DNA from: Limnohabitans sp. Rim8 | GTDB lineage: Bacteria; Pseudomonadota; Gammaproteobacteria; Burkholderiales; Burkholderiaceae_C | Assembly: GCA_945897465.1 (NCBI GenBank) | Contig: CAMDFK010000010.1 | Span: forward strand, 36,145-100,144 | Direction: 5' to 3' | Length of the DNA stretch: 64,000 bases | Shown: in pieces, positions 1 to 8,524 of the stretch | Layout: each line of letters begins with the position of its first letter | How positions within the stretch are numbered: the first letter of the stretch is position 1 | The notes under the pieces: generated by a model | What the model saw: the letters and a program-made list of their open reading frames with translations, nothing else | The model's database searches: none | What the model was told of the DNA's origin: nothing | Translations under genes and position numbers: made by a program

Positions 1-77
1 GTTGAGCAATTTGCGCACCAACTTGCGCATGGAGACTCAAAAATCCGGGTCAAACTCGGGCAAGGTGTCGATGAAGC
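1..77. other. Upstream edge, no gene assigned
   Basis: Short stretch before the flhA promoter. Two plus-strand frames are open through it, one ending at about position 96, but neither resembles a protein I recognise. It could be the 3' end of an upstream gene cut by the window edge. Nothing can be assigned. Confidence 0.3.
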
Positions 78-94
78 TGGCACATGTATTGCTT
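78..94 (+). promoter_or_regulatory. Sigma-54 (RpoN) promoter for flhA
   Basis: The sequence TGGCAC, five bases, then TTGCTT matches the sigma-54 -24/-12 consensus. The invariant GG (79-80) and GC (91-92) are separated by exactly 10 bases. Transcription would begin near 104, about 50 bases before the flhA start. This fits polar-flagellum systems in which flhA-flhF-flhG-fliA is a class II or III operon driven by RpoN and an enhancer-binding activator. No activator site could be recognised in the 77 bases available upstream. Confidence 0.85.
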
Positions 95-153
95 GAAGTT
101 GTTTCAAGCCCCAAAAAAATGGGTTTCTACCCTCACAAAGCCGTCTTTCGACA

Positions 154-2271
154 ATGAATACCCTGTCCCTGTCAACGATCCGACAGAACCTGTCGCGCTA
201 CGATCTGGCGGGCCTGGGTATTCCAGCCTTGGTGCTGGTCATCATGGCCATGTTGGTGGTGCCCTTGCCACCATTGTTGTTGGACATTCTGTTCACCTTC
301 AACATCGTGATCGGTCTTTTGATCATCATGATTGCGATTGGCACACGCAAGCCGCTGGAGTTTTCGTCATTTCCCTCGGTTTTGTTGTTTGCGACCATGC
401 TACGCCTGGCCCTGAATGTGGCCTCGACCCGTGTGATTTTGGTCAACGGCCACGAAGGCCCAGAGTCTGCTGGCAAGGTGATCGCCGCCTTTGGTGAGTT
501 TGTGATCGCGGGTAATTATTTGGTGGGTTTCATCATCTTCGTGATCTTGATGATCGTGAACTTCTTTGTGGTCACCAAAGGTGCGGGACGCGTCTCCGAG
601 GTCAATGCCCGTTTCACCTTGGATGCGATGCCTGGTAAACAGATGTCCATCGATGCAGATTTGAATGCCGGTGTGATCGACCAGGAAACTGCCAAGAAAC
701 GCCGGGAAGAGCTGTCGCAAGAATCGGACTTTTTTGGTTCCATGGACGGTGCCTCCAAGTTTGTCAGTGGCGATGCCTTGGCCGGTTTGCTGATTTTGTT
801 GTTGAACATTGTGGGTGGCTTGGCCATCGGCATGACCCAGCACGATTTGTCAGCTGGCGACGCGAGCCGCATTTATGTGTTGCTGACCATCGGTGATGGT
901 CTGGTGGCGCAGATTCCGGCTTTGTTTTTGTCCTTGGCCACCGCCATCATCGTGACCCGCGTGACGACTTCCGAGTCCATGACGGAGCAGGCCACCAGCC
1001 AGTTGGCCAATGTGCCCGCCTTGTTCATTGCCGCTGGCATCTTGACCATTTTGGGCTTGGTGCCCGGCATGCCGCACATGGTGTTCTTGACCTTGGCTGC
1101 CGCTACAGCAGGGATCGCTTTCATGGTCATGCGCAAAGAAATGGTGCAGGAGCAAATCGCAGCAACACCCGCCGCTTCGGTCAGCGATGCTCCCAAGGAG
1201 CTTGATTGGGATGATGTCGAGCAGGTGGATTTGATTGGCCTGGAAATTGGTTATGGTTTGATTCCCTTGGTCAATCAGGAGTCAGGCGGTCAGTTGATGG
1301 CCCGTGTCAAGGGTGTCCGGAAGAAATTGTCGGCCGAGTTGGGCTTTTTGGTGCAACCGGTGCGCATTCGCGATGCCTTGAATCTGGAGCCTGACGCTTA
1401 CCATATTGTCTTGAACGGCGTGGTGCGTGGCCGAGGTGAAGTCAAGGTGGGCCGCGAGCTGGCCATCAACCCCGGCAAGGTGTATGGCAAGGTCGAAGGT
1501 CAGCCCACCAAGGAGCCAGCATTTGGTCTGGAGGCGGTCTGGATCGAGCCGGCTTGGCGAGACCAGGCCCGTGCTTTGGGCTATACCGTGGTGGACCCCA
1601 GCACAGCCATTGCCACCCACATGAACAAGGTCTTGCGTGACAGCGCCCATGAGTTGCTGAGCCACGATGAAGCCCAAAAATTGCTCGACAAGCTGGCCGC
1701 CAAGTCACCCAAGTTGGTCGAAGAGTTGGTGCCCGGCAAGCTCTCTTTGGGTGTCGTGACCCGCACGTTGCAAAACTTGCTGCAAGAGTCTGTACCGATT
1801 CGCGACATGCGCACAGTGGTCGAAGCCTTGACCGAGGTCAGCGGCCGCACGCAAGACCCTGACCAACTGGCTCAGTTGGTTCGTCCCAAGCTGGGCCGAA
1901 TGATTGTGCAGGGCTTGCTGGAAAACCGAGACACCTTGTCGGTGATGACGCTGGACCCGCATCTTGAACAACTTTTGCACAACGTCCTACAGCAAAACAA
2001 TGGCTCGCCCGGCATGGTGCTGGAGCCCAGCCTGGCCGAAAGCCTGTTTGCCGCGCTGCGCGAAAGTGCCCGCAACACCGAAGAGCAGGGCTTTGCCGCT
2101 GTGCTGGTCGTGTCTCCCGCCATCCGCCCCTGGATGTCCAAGGCCGTGCGCTTCCGTGTGAGCGACCTGACGGTGCTCTCTTACAGCGAAATTCCGGACG
2201 ACCAGCCGGTCAAGGTGATCCACACCGTGCAAGCCGATCCCAGAAACAATACCCCAGTGACCAAGGCCTGA
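154..2271 (+). CDS. flhA: Flagellar biosynthesis protein FlhA
   Basis: Inner-membrane core component of the flagellar type III export apparatus, forming the cytoplasmic ring that receives substrate-chaperone complexes. The 705-residue length is normal for FlhA. The first roughly 320 residues carry about eight hydrophobic segments. The family signature around residues 146-165 (EVNARFTLDAMPGKQMSID) lies in the cytosolic loop between membrane segments. The rest is the cytoplasmic domain, ending near the flhF start with a 6-base gap. It is the first gene after the sigma-54 promoter and is followed by flhF, flhG and fliA, the usual order in polarly flagellated beta- and gammaproteobacteria. FlhB is not in the window. 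Confidence 0.97.
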   Translation: MNTLSLSTIRQNLSRYDLAGLGIPALVLVIMAMLVVPLPPLLLDILFTFNIVIGLLIIMIAIGTRKPLEFSSFPSVLLFATMLRLALNVASTRVILVNGHEGPESAGKVIAAFGEFVIAGNYLVGFIIFVILMIVNFFVVTKGAGRVSEVNARFTLDAMPGKQMSIDADLNAGVIDQETAKKRREELSQESDFFGSMDGASKFVSGDALAGLLILLLNIVGGLAIGMTQHDLSAGDASRIYVLLTIGDGLVAQIPALFLSLATAIIVTRVTTSESMTEQATSQLANVPALFIAAGILTILGLVPGMPHMVFLTLAAATAGIAFMVMRKEMVQEQIAATPAASVSDAPKELDWDDVEQVDLIGLEIGYGLIPLVNQESGGQLMARVKGVRKKLSAELGFLVQPVRIRDALNLEPDAYHIVLNGVVRGRGEVKVGRELAINPGKVYGKVEGQPTKEPAFGLEAVWIEPAWRDQARALGYTVVDPSTAIATHMNKVLRDSAHELLSHDEAQKLLDKLAAKSPKLVEELVPGKLSLGVVTRTLQNLLQESVPIRDMRTVVEALTEVSGRTQDPDQLAQLVRPKLGRMIVQGLLENRDTLSVMTLDPHLEQLLHNVLQQNNGSPGMVLEPSLAESLFAALRESARNTEEQGFAAVLVVSPAIRPWMSKAVRFRVSDLTVLSYSEIPDDQPVKVIHTVQADPRNNTPVTKA

Positions 2272-2277
2272 TAAATC

Positions 2278-3819
2278 ATGGAACTCAAACGTATCCTCGC
2301 TCGCGACAGCCGCGCGGCCAATGAAAAAGCCATCCAGTTGTATGGCAAAGACGTGTTGATCATCTCCAGTCAGCGCTTGGACAACCAAACGGAGTTGATC
2401 GTGGCCGTGGACCTGAACGCCAAATCCGAGGCAGCCGCGGCTGAGTCGGTCAAGCCAGTCGACAGCCATCAAGAAGCTGCGGCGCCATTTGTCCCCTTTT
2501 CCAAATTGTTCCAAAGCGCCAGTGCTTTTGCGCCTTTGCCTCCAGAGGAGGCTCTGACTGAGGTGAGCCATTCCTTTGAAGCTGCCGTGACTGTACCCCC
2601 ATCGGTGGCGGCACCCCAAGCCGTGGCTGCGCCCCAAGCCGCGGCGGCAGCCCCGATCGGCCACCAAGATGCGCAAACCTCGCAAATGCATGAAGCCCAA
2701 CGCAGCCAAGAAATCGTGGAAATGTTGCGCCATGAAATGGCTGCGCTGCGCAAAGAGTTCAGTTTGTCACGCCAGATGATGCCTTGGCAAGACGGCTTGC
2801 GCCTGTCACCCGCTGTGCATCGGTTGTCCATGGCCATGAGCGAGGTGGGCATGCCTGCTGGTCTGCGTGCTTTGCTGACTGACAGCATCCAGGCGCTTGA
2901 ATCCGTTGATGATGCATGGCCTTTGATGCAGCGTTTGTTGGTCGGTGCTCTGGCTCGTGCGACCATGGCGCCGCCCGAGTCGGGTGTGCATGCCTTGTGC
3001 GGACCTTCGGGTTCGGGGAAAACTTCGATGGTGGGGCGCCTGGCTTATGCTGCGGCCCAGATCCATGGGGTGGAAAACCAGGTCATGATCAGTTTTGCCG
3101 ATCAGCGCCCTGGCGCCTGGGCTCAGATGCAGTTGTTGGCAGCGCAGTCGGGCGTGCCTTGTTTTCGCGCCAACAGCTCGGACATGTTGGGCGCTTTGCT
3201 GCAGGACATGGAAGGCAAAACGGTTTGGATTGATACGTGTGGAAGCGACTTCGTGGCCCAAGCCCAGTTGCTGCAAACGGACTATCCCAAAGTCTCGCGT
3301 CATGCCGTCCTCCCAGTTGATGCTACAGTGACCAGTGTGCAAAAAATCCTTCAACATTCAACCGTGAATTGGTCATCCTTGATGCTGAGCAAGCTGGATG
3401 AGGCGGCCTACCCTTGGGCTTTGATCAAGGGCTTGACCGAAGAGCATTTGGTCGTGTCCTGCATGGCCGGTGGCAGCCGAATCGAGCAAGCTGCGGAGTC
3501 TTTTGATGCTGGGCGTTTGGTGCAATTGGCGATGAAACCTTTGATGCAACTGGTGGCCCCGGGCGGTGATGCGCCCGTCAAGACGCCATTTTTTGAGGTG
3601 ATGCCGGAAGCGGCCAGCCCATCTGTGCGCTTGGCCCGTGCTCAAAAAACAGCCCCTTCGGTCGCACCAAAGCCCTTGCGCCGCTCCACGGCAAAGCCCA
3701 GCATTGAGCTTTTGGATGACACCATTGCCATTCCTACATTAACGGATGGCCTGCCCATGAAACCCTCCCGCAGAAAGGCTGCTGCTGTGGCGCCTGCATT
3801 GAAAGTTGTGCATGGATAA
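2278..3819 (+). CDS. flhF: Flagellar placement GTPase FlhF
   Basis: SRP-type GTPase that sets the number and polar position of flagella. The N-terminal B domain begins [10 protein letters not shown], followed by a low-complexity Ala/Pro/Val linker (residues about 45-130), an alpha-helical N domain and the G domain from about residue 235. The P-loop reads GPSGSGKTS (about 241-249), where most FlhF proteins have GPTGVGKTT. The G3 region reads DTCG instead of DTAG, and G4 reads SKLDEA instead of TKLDEA. The C-terminal 80 residues form an extra basic tail. The stop overlaps the flhG start by 8 bases, so the two are probably translationally coupled. Identity is secure; the divergent GTPase motifs may lower or change activity. 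Confidence 0.93.
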   Translation: MELKRILARDSRAANEKAIQLYGKDVLIISSQRLDNQTELIVAVDLNAKSEAAAAESVKPVDSHQEAAAPFVPFSKLFQSASAFAPLPPEEALTEVSHSFEAAVTVPPSVAAPQAVAAPQAAAAAPIGHQDAQTSQMHEAQRSQEIVEMLRHEMAALRKEFSLSRQMMPWQDGLRLSPAVHRLSMAMSEVGMPAGLRALLTDSIQALESVDDAWPLMQRLLVGALARATMAPPESGVHALCGPSGSGKTSMVGRLAYAAAQIHGVENQVMISFADQRPGAWAQMQLLAAQSGVPCFRANSSDMLGALLQDMEGKTVWIDTCGSDFVAQAQLLQTDYPKVSRHAVLPVDATVTSVQKILQHSTVNWSSLMLSKLDEAAYPWALIKGLTEEHLVVSCMAGGSRIEQAAESFDAGRLVQLAMKPLMQLVAPGGDAPVKTPFFEVMPEAASPSVRLARAQKTAPSVAPKPLRRSTAKPSIELLDDTIAIPTLTDGLPMKPSRRKAAAVAPALKVVHG

Positions 3820-4636
3820 ACCTTTTTTCCCCCAGGTCATTGGTGTGGCCAGTGGCAAAGGAGGTGCTGGCAAAACCACGGTGTCCATCAATCTGGCGGT
3901 GGCGTTGGCCATGCGGGGTCACAAGGTCATGCTGCTGGATGCCGATTTGGGCATGGCCAATGCGCAAATTGCTTTGGGCGCGCATGCGCCTTTCAACATC
4001 AGCCATGTCCTCAATGGTGAAAAAACACTCGATGAGGTCATGGTGACCACCAAGCAAGGCATCCGCTTGGTGCCTGGGGCGTCGGGTTTGCGTGACATCG
4101 CAGCGCTTGGTACCCAGCAAATTGCGAGCATGGTTCGCGCTTTTGATTCGGTGCAAGAGCCCGTGGATTACTTGGTGGTGGATGTGGCGGCCGGTATTGC
4201 CCCGGCCGTGCTGGATTTCATGGCGGCTTGTCAGCGTCGATGTGTGGTGGTGTGTGACCAGCCCTCGTCGATTGCCGATGCCTACGGTCTGATCAAGGTC
4301 ATGGCCACTGAGCAGTCGCTTGATGAAATTTACCTCATCCCCAACATGGTGGGCAGTGCCCATGAGGGCCGGCAACTGCACCGCCGCTTGAACGATGTGT
4401 GCAACCGTTTTTTGGGCGTTTCCCTCAAATCATTGCCATCCATCGAGGCCGATGAGCTGGTTCTTCAGTCTCTGCGCAAGTACCAGTCGGTGTTGGAGTT
4501 TGCGCCGGGCAGCGCTGCGACACGCGATTTTCGGGCTTTGGCCGATGCCATCGATCATTTTCCTCCCATCGATGGCCCATCAGGTCGGATGCAGTTTTTT
4601 GCAGAGCGCATGCTGCGTGTCTCTTCGGCAGGGTGA
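3812..4636 (+). CDS. flhG: FlhG/FleN MinD-like ATPase, flagellar number regulator
   Basis: MinD/ParA-type ATPase that partners FlhF and restrains flagellar number. The deviant Walker A motif [10 protein letters not shown] lies at residues about 14-23, followed by [10 protein letters not shown]. The chosen ATG at 3812 lies inside the flhF end; a TTG two codons upstream is less likely. Known FlhG/FleN proteins carry an N-terminal DQAxxLR helix that stimulates the FlhF GTPase. Here only about 10 residues precede the P-loop strand, so that helix appears to be absent. The C-terminus carries the basic/aromatic stretch typical of a membrane-targeting helix. The stop overlaps the fliA start. Confidence 0.92.
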   Translation: MDKPFFPQVIGVASGKGGAGKTTVSINLAVALAMRGHKVMLLDADLGMANAQIALGAHAPFNISHVLNGEKTLDEVMVTTKQGIRLVPGASGLRDIAALGTQQIASMVRAFDSVQEPVDYLVVDVAAGIAPAVLDFMAACQRRCVVVCDQPSSIADAYGLIKVMATEQSLDEIYLIPNMVGSAHEGRQLHRRLNDVCNRFLGVSLKSLPSIEADELVLQSLRKYQSVLEFAPGSAATRDFRALADAIDHFPPIDGPSGRMQFFAERMLRVSSAG

Positions 4637-5355
4637 TCACAGTGGCCAGTACCGTCTCACTCTACGAGCAAGTCGATAACCGGCATGAATCGCTGATCAT
4701 TTCGCACATGCCGATGGTCAAGCGGGTAGCGATCCATCTGAAAGCCCGTGTTCCACCGTTCATGGAACTTGATGAGCTGATTCAAGTGGGCATGGTCGGT
4801 TTGATCGAGGCTGCGCGCTCTTTTGATCCGACCAAAGGATTTGAATTTGAACACTTTGCGCTTAGCCGCGTGCGAGGTGCCATCCTCGATGAGGTGCGCA
4901 GGCAGTCCTTCTTACCGCGTTCGGCTGTGGCCTTCAACAAAAGCGAGAATGAGGCGGTTCACGTGTTGGCCGCCGAGTTGGGCCGTGCGCCGACCCAATC
5001 TGAGTTGGCCTTGTTCATGGGCAAAGAGTTGGACGATTTTCAGCGTGAAAGAGGCCAAGCCAAGCGGTTCGAAACCTTTTCGATGGAAGTGGTCAACGAC
5101 GAGGTCATGAGCATGCCTGGCGACAGCGCCATGCAGCCCGAGGTGATGGTGGAGGAGGCCGAGTTCATGGATGCCGTGGTACAGGCCATCGACGATTTGC
5201 CCGAACGCGAAAAACTGGTCATGAATCTTTATTATGTGGAAGAACTCAACCTCAAAGAGATTGGCGAGGTACTGGGCGTCAGCGAGTCGAGGGTGAGTCA
5301 GATTTTGTCCATGGTGGTCAAAAAGTTGCGCCTCACACTCCAAGTTGGCTCATGA
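4633..5355 (+). CDS. fliA: Flagellar sigma factor FliA (sigma-28)
   Basis: RNA polymerase sigma factor for late flagellar genes. Region 2 is visible from about residue 25 ([20 protein letters not shown], then [14 protein letters not shown]). Region 4 is at residues about 180-230 ([20 protein letters not shown], then ESRVSQI). The 240-residue length is normal for FliA. The start is GTG at 4633, overlapping the flhG stop, with a second in-frame GTG at 4642. Its target is likely the fliS promoter at 6550-6576 in this same window. Anti-sigma factor FlgM is not in the window. Confidence 0.95.
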   Translation: MITVASTVSLYEQVDNRHESLIISHMPMVKRVAIHLKARVPPFMELDELIQVGMVGLIEAARSFDPTKGFEFEHFALSRVRGAILDEVRRQSFLPRSAVAFNKSENEAVHVLAAELGRAPTQSELALFMGKELDDFQRERGQAKRFETFSMEVVNDEVMSMPGDSAMQPEVMVEEAEFMDAVVQAIDDLPEREKLVMNLYYVEELNLKEIGEVLGVSESRVSQILSMVVKKLRLTLQVGS

Positions 5356-5375
5356 AGTGATACCATTGTTGACCA

Positions 5376-5888
5376 ATGTTTAACCTGTTTTCTTCTAAAA
5401 ACCCCGACGATGAAATGCAAAAGGCGCAAGCGCTTTTTGACAAGGTCACTTCGACCAAGTCAGATTCGCGAGATGCCAGGAGCATGCGCATCCGCATGGG
5501 ACTTTTATGCCGTGCGCATCTCGACAAGTCTTTTGTGACGGGTGCAGAGCAAATGGCTTCTTGGCAGGAACTGGCGGCCTTGGCTCTGGCCAATGGCAAA
5601 GAGAAGCCACCCATGCCCGAACCTTCGGTGTTCCAAAAAATCAAGGCGGGAGACAACGAGATTTATGTCTATTTGCCTGAAGAATATGCCCATGAAGCCT
5701 TCAACATAGGCGGTCGTTACCAGCGTGCTGAAATCCCGGCCCTTCAGGCCATCGAGACGATGCAGGGCTTGGCCAACCAAATTTGCCTTTATGAACTGAA
5801 ATTGACCGAGCCTTTTCAGGTTTTGCAATTTTTACGAGACGAATTGGCTCAATCTCCACATAATTCTAATACCTCAGGCGCTTCTTGA
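5376..5888 (+). CDS. Uncharacterised flagellar-cluster protein, 170 residues
   Basis: I do not recognise this family. The protein has no signal peptide or membrane segment. It begins with a short amphipathic stretch (MFNLFSSKNPDDE) that could be a membrane-docking tail, has a charged helical middle and ends in a Ser/Asn-rich tail. It starts 20 bases after fliA with no gene on the other strand, so it is probably co-transcribed with the flagellar operon. Base composition matches its neighbours. A flagellar or chemotaxis accessory role is inference from position only. Confidence 0.7.
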   Translation: MFNLFSSKNPDDEMQKAQALFDKVTSTKSDSRDARSMRIRMGLLCRAHLDKSFVTGAEQMASWQELAALALANGKEKPPMPEPSVFQKIKAGDNEIYVYLPEEYAHEAFNIGGRYQRAEIPALQAIETMQGLANQICLYELKLTEPFQVLQFLRDELAQSPHNSNTSGAS

Positions 5889-5920
5889 GGTCTTTGAGTC
5901 CCTGATCCGGATTGGGCCCC

Positions 5921-6520
5921 ATGGAACCTTTTGTCTTGGCCTTCATCGCCATTGGCTTGTTGGTTGTTCTGGTCTTCATCATTTACCTGGTGGACAGGGT
6001 GAACGCCATTGAAAAAGAAACCCGTCATTTCGCTCAATCTTTGAGCGAGGCCAAAGAACCGCCCTCTTTGGGGCCATTTGCTGGTTTGTCCTCCAAAAAA
6101 CTGTGGGATGCGATGACCGGTCGTGTGCCTGAGGGGCTTGATCCTTCGGTTTTGGTTGAAGTGCGCGAGCGCTATGAAACCGTGCTTCATAAACATATCG
6201 AATCGACCTTTCAGGAGGGCGTCAAGGACGGTCAGCGTGGTTTGAATGGAGAGCCCAAAAATACCAAACTGATCACCACCTTGCGTGGTCCCGTGGAGTC
6301 TTGGTTACCCTCGGCGCAGGTCAACACCCTCTACAAATGTGGTGTGGACAGCACCCAATTGCCGGCTGATCAGCTCGACGGCGTGCGTGCGGCTCTCGAT
6401 GAGGTCGGTCAGATCCTGTACAGCAAAGCTCTCTTGAATTTGGCGCAGCCCTTGTCGGTGAGCTTGATGCCGCGAACCGTGAGTGAGGTGCCGGTGTTGG
6501 TGCCGCCTGCAGCCCCCTGA
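5921..6520 (+). CDS. Uncharacterised single-pass membrane protein of the flagellar cluster
   Basis: Predicted 199-residue protein with one strong N-terminal membrane segment (residues about 4-25, LAFIAIGLLVVLVFIIYLVD) and a soluble remainder of about 170 residues, probably cytoplasmic. I do not recognise the soluble domain. The ATG at 5921 is chosen over an in-frame TTG at 5912 because the membrane segment follows it directly. The gene lies 32 bases after the preceding unknown gene and just before the FliA-type promoter of fliS, so it probably ends the flagellar operon. A link to flagellar assembly or motility is inferred from context alone. Confidence 0.7.
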   Translation: MEPFVLAFIAIGLLVVLVFIIYLVDRVNAIEKETRHFAQSLSEAKEPPSLGPFAGLSSKKLWDAMTGRVPEGLDPSVLVEVRERYETVLHKHIESTFQEGVKDGQRGLNGEPKNTKLITTLRGPVESWLPSAQVNTLYKCGVDSTQLPADQLDGVRAALDEVGQILYSKALLNLAQPLSVSLMPRTVSEVPVLVPPAAP

Positions 6521-6549
6521 ATTTTTGACTCCTTTCGCATCCGGTGGGC

Positions 6550-6576
6550 TCAAGTTTGTTGAATCCTTACCGATAC
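6550..6576 (+). promoter_or_regulatory. FliA (sigma-28) promoter for fliS
   Basis: TCAAGTTT (6550-6557), an 11-base spacer and ACCGATAC (6569-6576) match the sigma-28 consensus TAAAGTTT-N11-GCCGATAA at 7 of 8 and 6 of 8 positions with the exact spacing. It lies about 35 bases before the fliS start and so probably gives a short leader. This makes fliS a late flagellar gene controlled by the fliA gene upstream. Confidence 0.8.
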
Positions 6577-6611
6577 TGTTTGTACAAGCAGTTCATTAAG
6601 GGTTTTCTACC

Positions 6612-7034
6612 ATGCGTGCATATTCAAGAGCGGCCCAGAGTTACGGTTCGGTTCAAGTGGTCACTGGCGTGGCCACAGCGGACAATGTCCAACTGATTCA
6701 GATGCTGTTCGATGGTTTGACCGAGAGCTTGGCGTCAGCCAAAGGCCACATTCAAAACAACGCCATTGAAGAAAAGTCCAAAGCTTTGTCACGCGCTGGA
6801 CGGATTGTGGTGGGTTTGCAGGGGGCCTTGGATTTTGAGCGTGGCGGAGAGTTGGCTCAAAACCTCAATGAGTTGTATGCCTACGTGACACGCCGCTTGT
6901 TTCACGTCAACGCCTACAACGACTTGACAGTGTTGGACGAGGTGCAGAGCCTGATCAAGGACATTGCTGAAGCTTGGAAAACTTTGCCCAGCTTGTTGGC
7001 TCAAACCCAACCGGCCATGCGTTACGCCAACTGA
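6612..7034 (+). CDS. fliS: Flagellin export chaperone FliS
   Basis: Cytosolic chaperone that binds the C-terminus of flagellin and stops premature polymerisation before export. The 140-residue length and all-helical character fit FliS. The N-terminal pattern with Tyr residues followed by LIQMLFDGL (about residues 36-44) and the later LNELYAYVTRRLFHVNAYND stretch are characteristic. It has its own FliA-type promoter. FliS is usually next to fliD and fliT; neither is in this window, so this is an isolated copy at the end of the flagellar block. Confidence 0.9.
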   Translation: MRAYSRAAQSYGSVQVVTGVATADNVQLIQMLFDGLTESLASAKGHIQNNAIEEKSKALSRAGRIVVGLQGALDFERGGELAQNLNELYAYVTRRLFHVNAYNDLTVLDEVQSLIKDIAEAWKTLPSLLAQTQPAMRYAN

Positions 7035-7125
7035 TGGGTTTCACCTCTGCAGCAGCCTCTCGATGGGAGGCTGATTTATTTGGTTTGCGCTGTTTCTCGG
7101 CAACGCGTTCATAGAAAGGGAAGGT

Positions 7126-7202
7126 TGGTCTGCCCGACAGGGATCGAACCTGTGACCCACAGCTTAGAAGGCTGTTGCTCTATCCAACTGAGCTACGGGC
7201 AG
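7126..7202 (-). tRNA. tRNA-Arg (anticodon TCT)
   Basis: Cloverleaf on the minus strand: acceptor stem CTGCCCG/CGGGCAG, D arm AGCTCAGTTGGATAGAGC, anticodon loop CTTCTAA (anticodon TCT), T arm with GGTTCGATC, and an encoded CCA end. It reads AGA codons, which are rare in a GC-rich genome. Confidence 0.96.
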
Positions 7203-7210
7203 ATGAAACA

Positions 7211-7236
7211 CAAAAGGCCCATGATGGGCCTTTGTT
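7211..7236 (-). terminator. Intrinsic terminator after tRNA-Pro
   Basis: Inverted repeat AAAGGCCCAT / ATGGGCCTTT with a T-rich end when read on the minus strand. It sits between tRNA-Pro (upstream on the minus strand) and tRNA-Arg, so the two tRNAs may be separate transcripts. Confidence 0.6.
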
Positions 7237-7277
7237 GTTGCTTGCGGTCGTCAGTGCCATGGTTGGGCAATGAAAAA

Positions 7278-7354
7278 TGGTCGGAGCGGCGGGATTCGAA
7301 CTCGCGACCCTCTGCTCCCAAAGCAGATGCGCTACCAGGCTGCGCTACGCTCCG
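7278..7354 (-). tRNA. tRNA-Pro (anticodon TGG)
   Basis: Cloverleaf on the minus strand: acceptor stem CGGAGCG/CGCTCCG, anticodon loop TTTGGGA (anticodon TGG), T arm GAGTTCGAATC and an encoded CCA end. Confidence 0.96.
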
Positions 7355-7416
7355 ACTAACGTGTATTTTAACCACCAAATCGAAGGGTATCCGGGACGGT
7401 GCCCAAAAAAACCTGT

Positions 7417-8505
7417 TTAGTTTTTCGAGCCATGTGCCAAGGCGCGTTCACGGCTGGCCGCAAGCGCCGCCGCATCTGGCGCTGACAAGTCCCAAGCCTG
7501 CATATGGTTCAGACTGATATCGGTCAGCGCATCGATCCATTGAGGGTTGTTGTTCAGGCAAGGGATGTAGCTGAAGCATTCGCCGCCCGCATGCAAAAAC
7601 GCTTCTTGCGCTTCTTGCTGGATTTCCTCCAGAGTTTCCAGGCAGTCGCTGGTAAAGCCCGGGCAGATCACATCGACTTTTTTCACGCCTTGCCCGGCCA
7701 TGGCCACCAAGGTGGGCTCGGTGTAGGGCTCCAGCCATTTGGCCTTGCCAAAGCGGGACTGGAAGGTGAGCTTGTACTGGTCTTTGGCAAGGCCCAGCGC
7801 TTCGGCCAGCAAGCGGCCGGTTTTCATGCATTCGCAGTGGTAGGGGTCACCCAACTGAAGGGTGCGCTCGGGCACACCGTGAAAGCTCATGACAAGTTGC
7901 TCGGCCCGGCCATGGGTGGCCCAGTGATCACGCACTGTCTGTGCCAACGCTGCAATGTAGCGTGGGTCGTCGTGGTAGTGGTTGACAAAGCGCATCTCTG
8001 GGATGAGCCGTGTTTTCAGGCCCCAGCGGTAGACCGCGTCAAACACGCTGGCCGTGGTGGTGCCACTGTATTGGGGGTAGGCGGGCACGATCAGCACGCG
8101 TTGCACGCCTTCGGCCTTCAAGGCATCGAGCTGCGCCGGGATGGACGGCTGGCCGTAGCGCATGGCGTAGCGCACGGACACATGGTGGCCACGCGCTTGC
8201 ATGGCGGTGTCCAGCGACTGGGCTTGTTGTTCGGTGAAGGCTTTGAGGGGCGAGCCTTGTTCGGTCCAGATGCTGGCGTATTTGGCGGCCGATTTGGCCG
8301 GGCGCACGCGCAAGATGATGCCGTGCAGGATCAACCACCAGATGGGTTTGGGGATCTCGACCACGCGGCTGTCGCCCAGAAACTCGGCAAGGTACTTGCG
8401 CAGGGCTGGGGCGGTGGGGGCGCTGGGCGTGCCCAAGTTGCAGTACAGCACCGCTGTGCGGGCGGCCTGACCATGCTGAAAAGAGGGTTCTTTTTGAAAT
8501 GCCAT
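7417..8505 (-). CDS. hemH: Ferrochelatase HemH
   Basis: Inserts Fe(II) into protoporphyrin IX, the last step of protoheme synthesis, at the inner face of the cytoplasmic membrane. The 362-residue length is normal. Family motifs are present: the early YCNLGTP stretch (about 21-27), the catalytic SFHGVP segment with its His near residue 208, QSRFGKAKWLEP, and the C-terminal CPGFTSDCLETLEEI signature (about 279-293). The gene is divergent from the HAD phosphatase gene, with only 19 bases between the two starts, so their promoters must overlap each other's 5' ends. Confidence 0.97.
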   Translation of the reverse strand: MAFQKEPSFQHGQAARTAVLYCNLGTPSAPTAPALRKYLAEFLGDSRVVEIPKPIWWLILHGIILRVRPAKSAAKYASIWTEQGSPLKAFTEQQAQSLDTAMQARGHHVSVRYAMRYGQPSIPAQLDALKAEGVQRVLIVPAYPQYSGTTTASVFDAVYRWGLKTRLIPEMRFVNHYHDDPRYIAALAQTVRDHWATHGRAEQLVMSFHGVPERTLQLGDPYHCECMKTGRLLAEALGLAKDQYKLTFQSRFGKAKWLEPYTEPTLVAMAGQGVKKVDVICPGFTSDCLETLEEIQQEAQEAFLHAGGECFSYIPCLNNNPQWIDALTDISLNHMQAWDLSAPDAAALAASRERALAHGSKN

Positions 8506-8524
8506 GCGCTATTCTCCCACCACC

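Noticed and set aside
1-96. Open frame from the window edge ending near 96
   Set aside because: Too short to identify and it overlaps the sigma-54 promoter; it may be the tail of an outside gene.
7080-7517. Plus-strand frame across tRNA-Arg and tRNA-Pro
   Set aside because: The peptide (CPTGIEPVTHS and RRDSNSRPSAPKAD pieces) is a classic translation of tRNA complement, not a protein.
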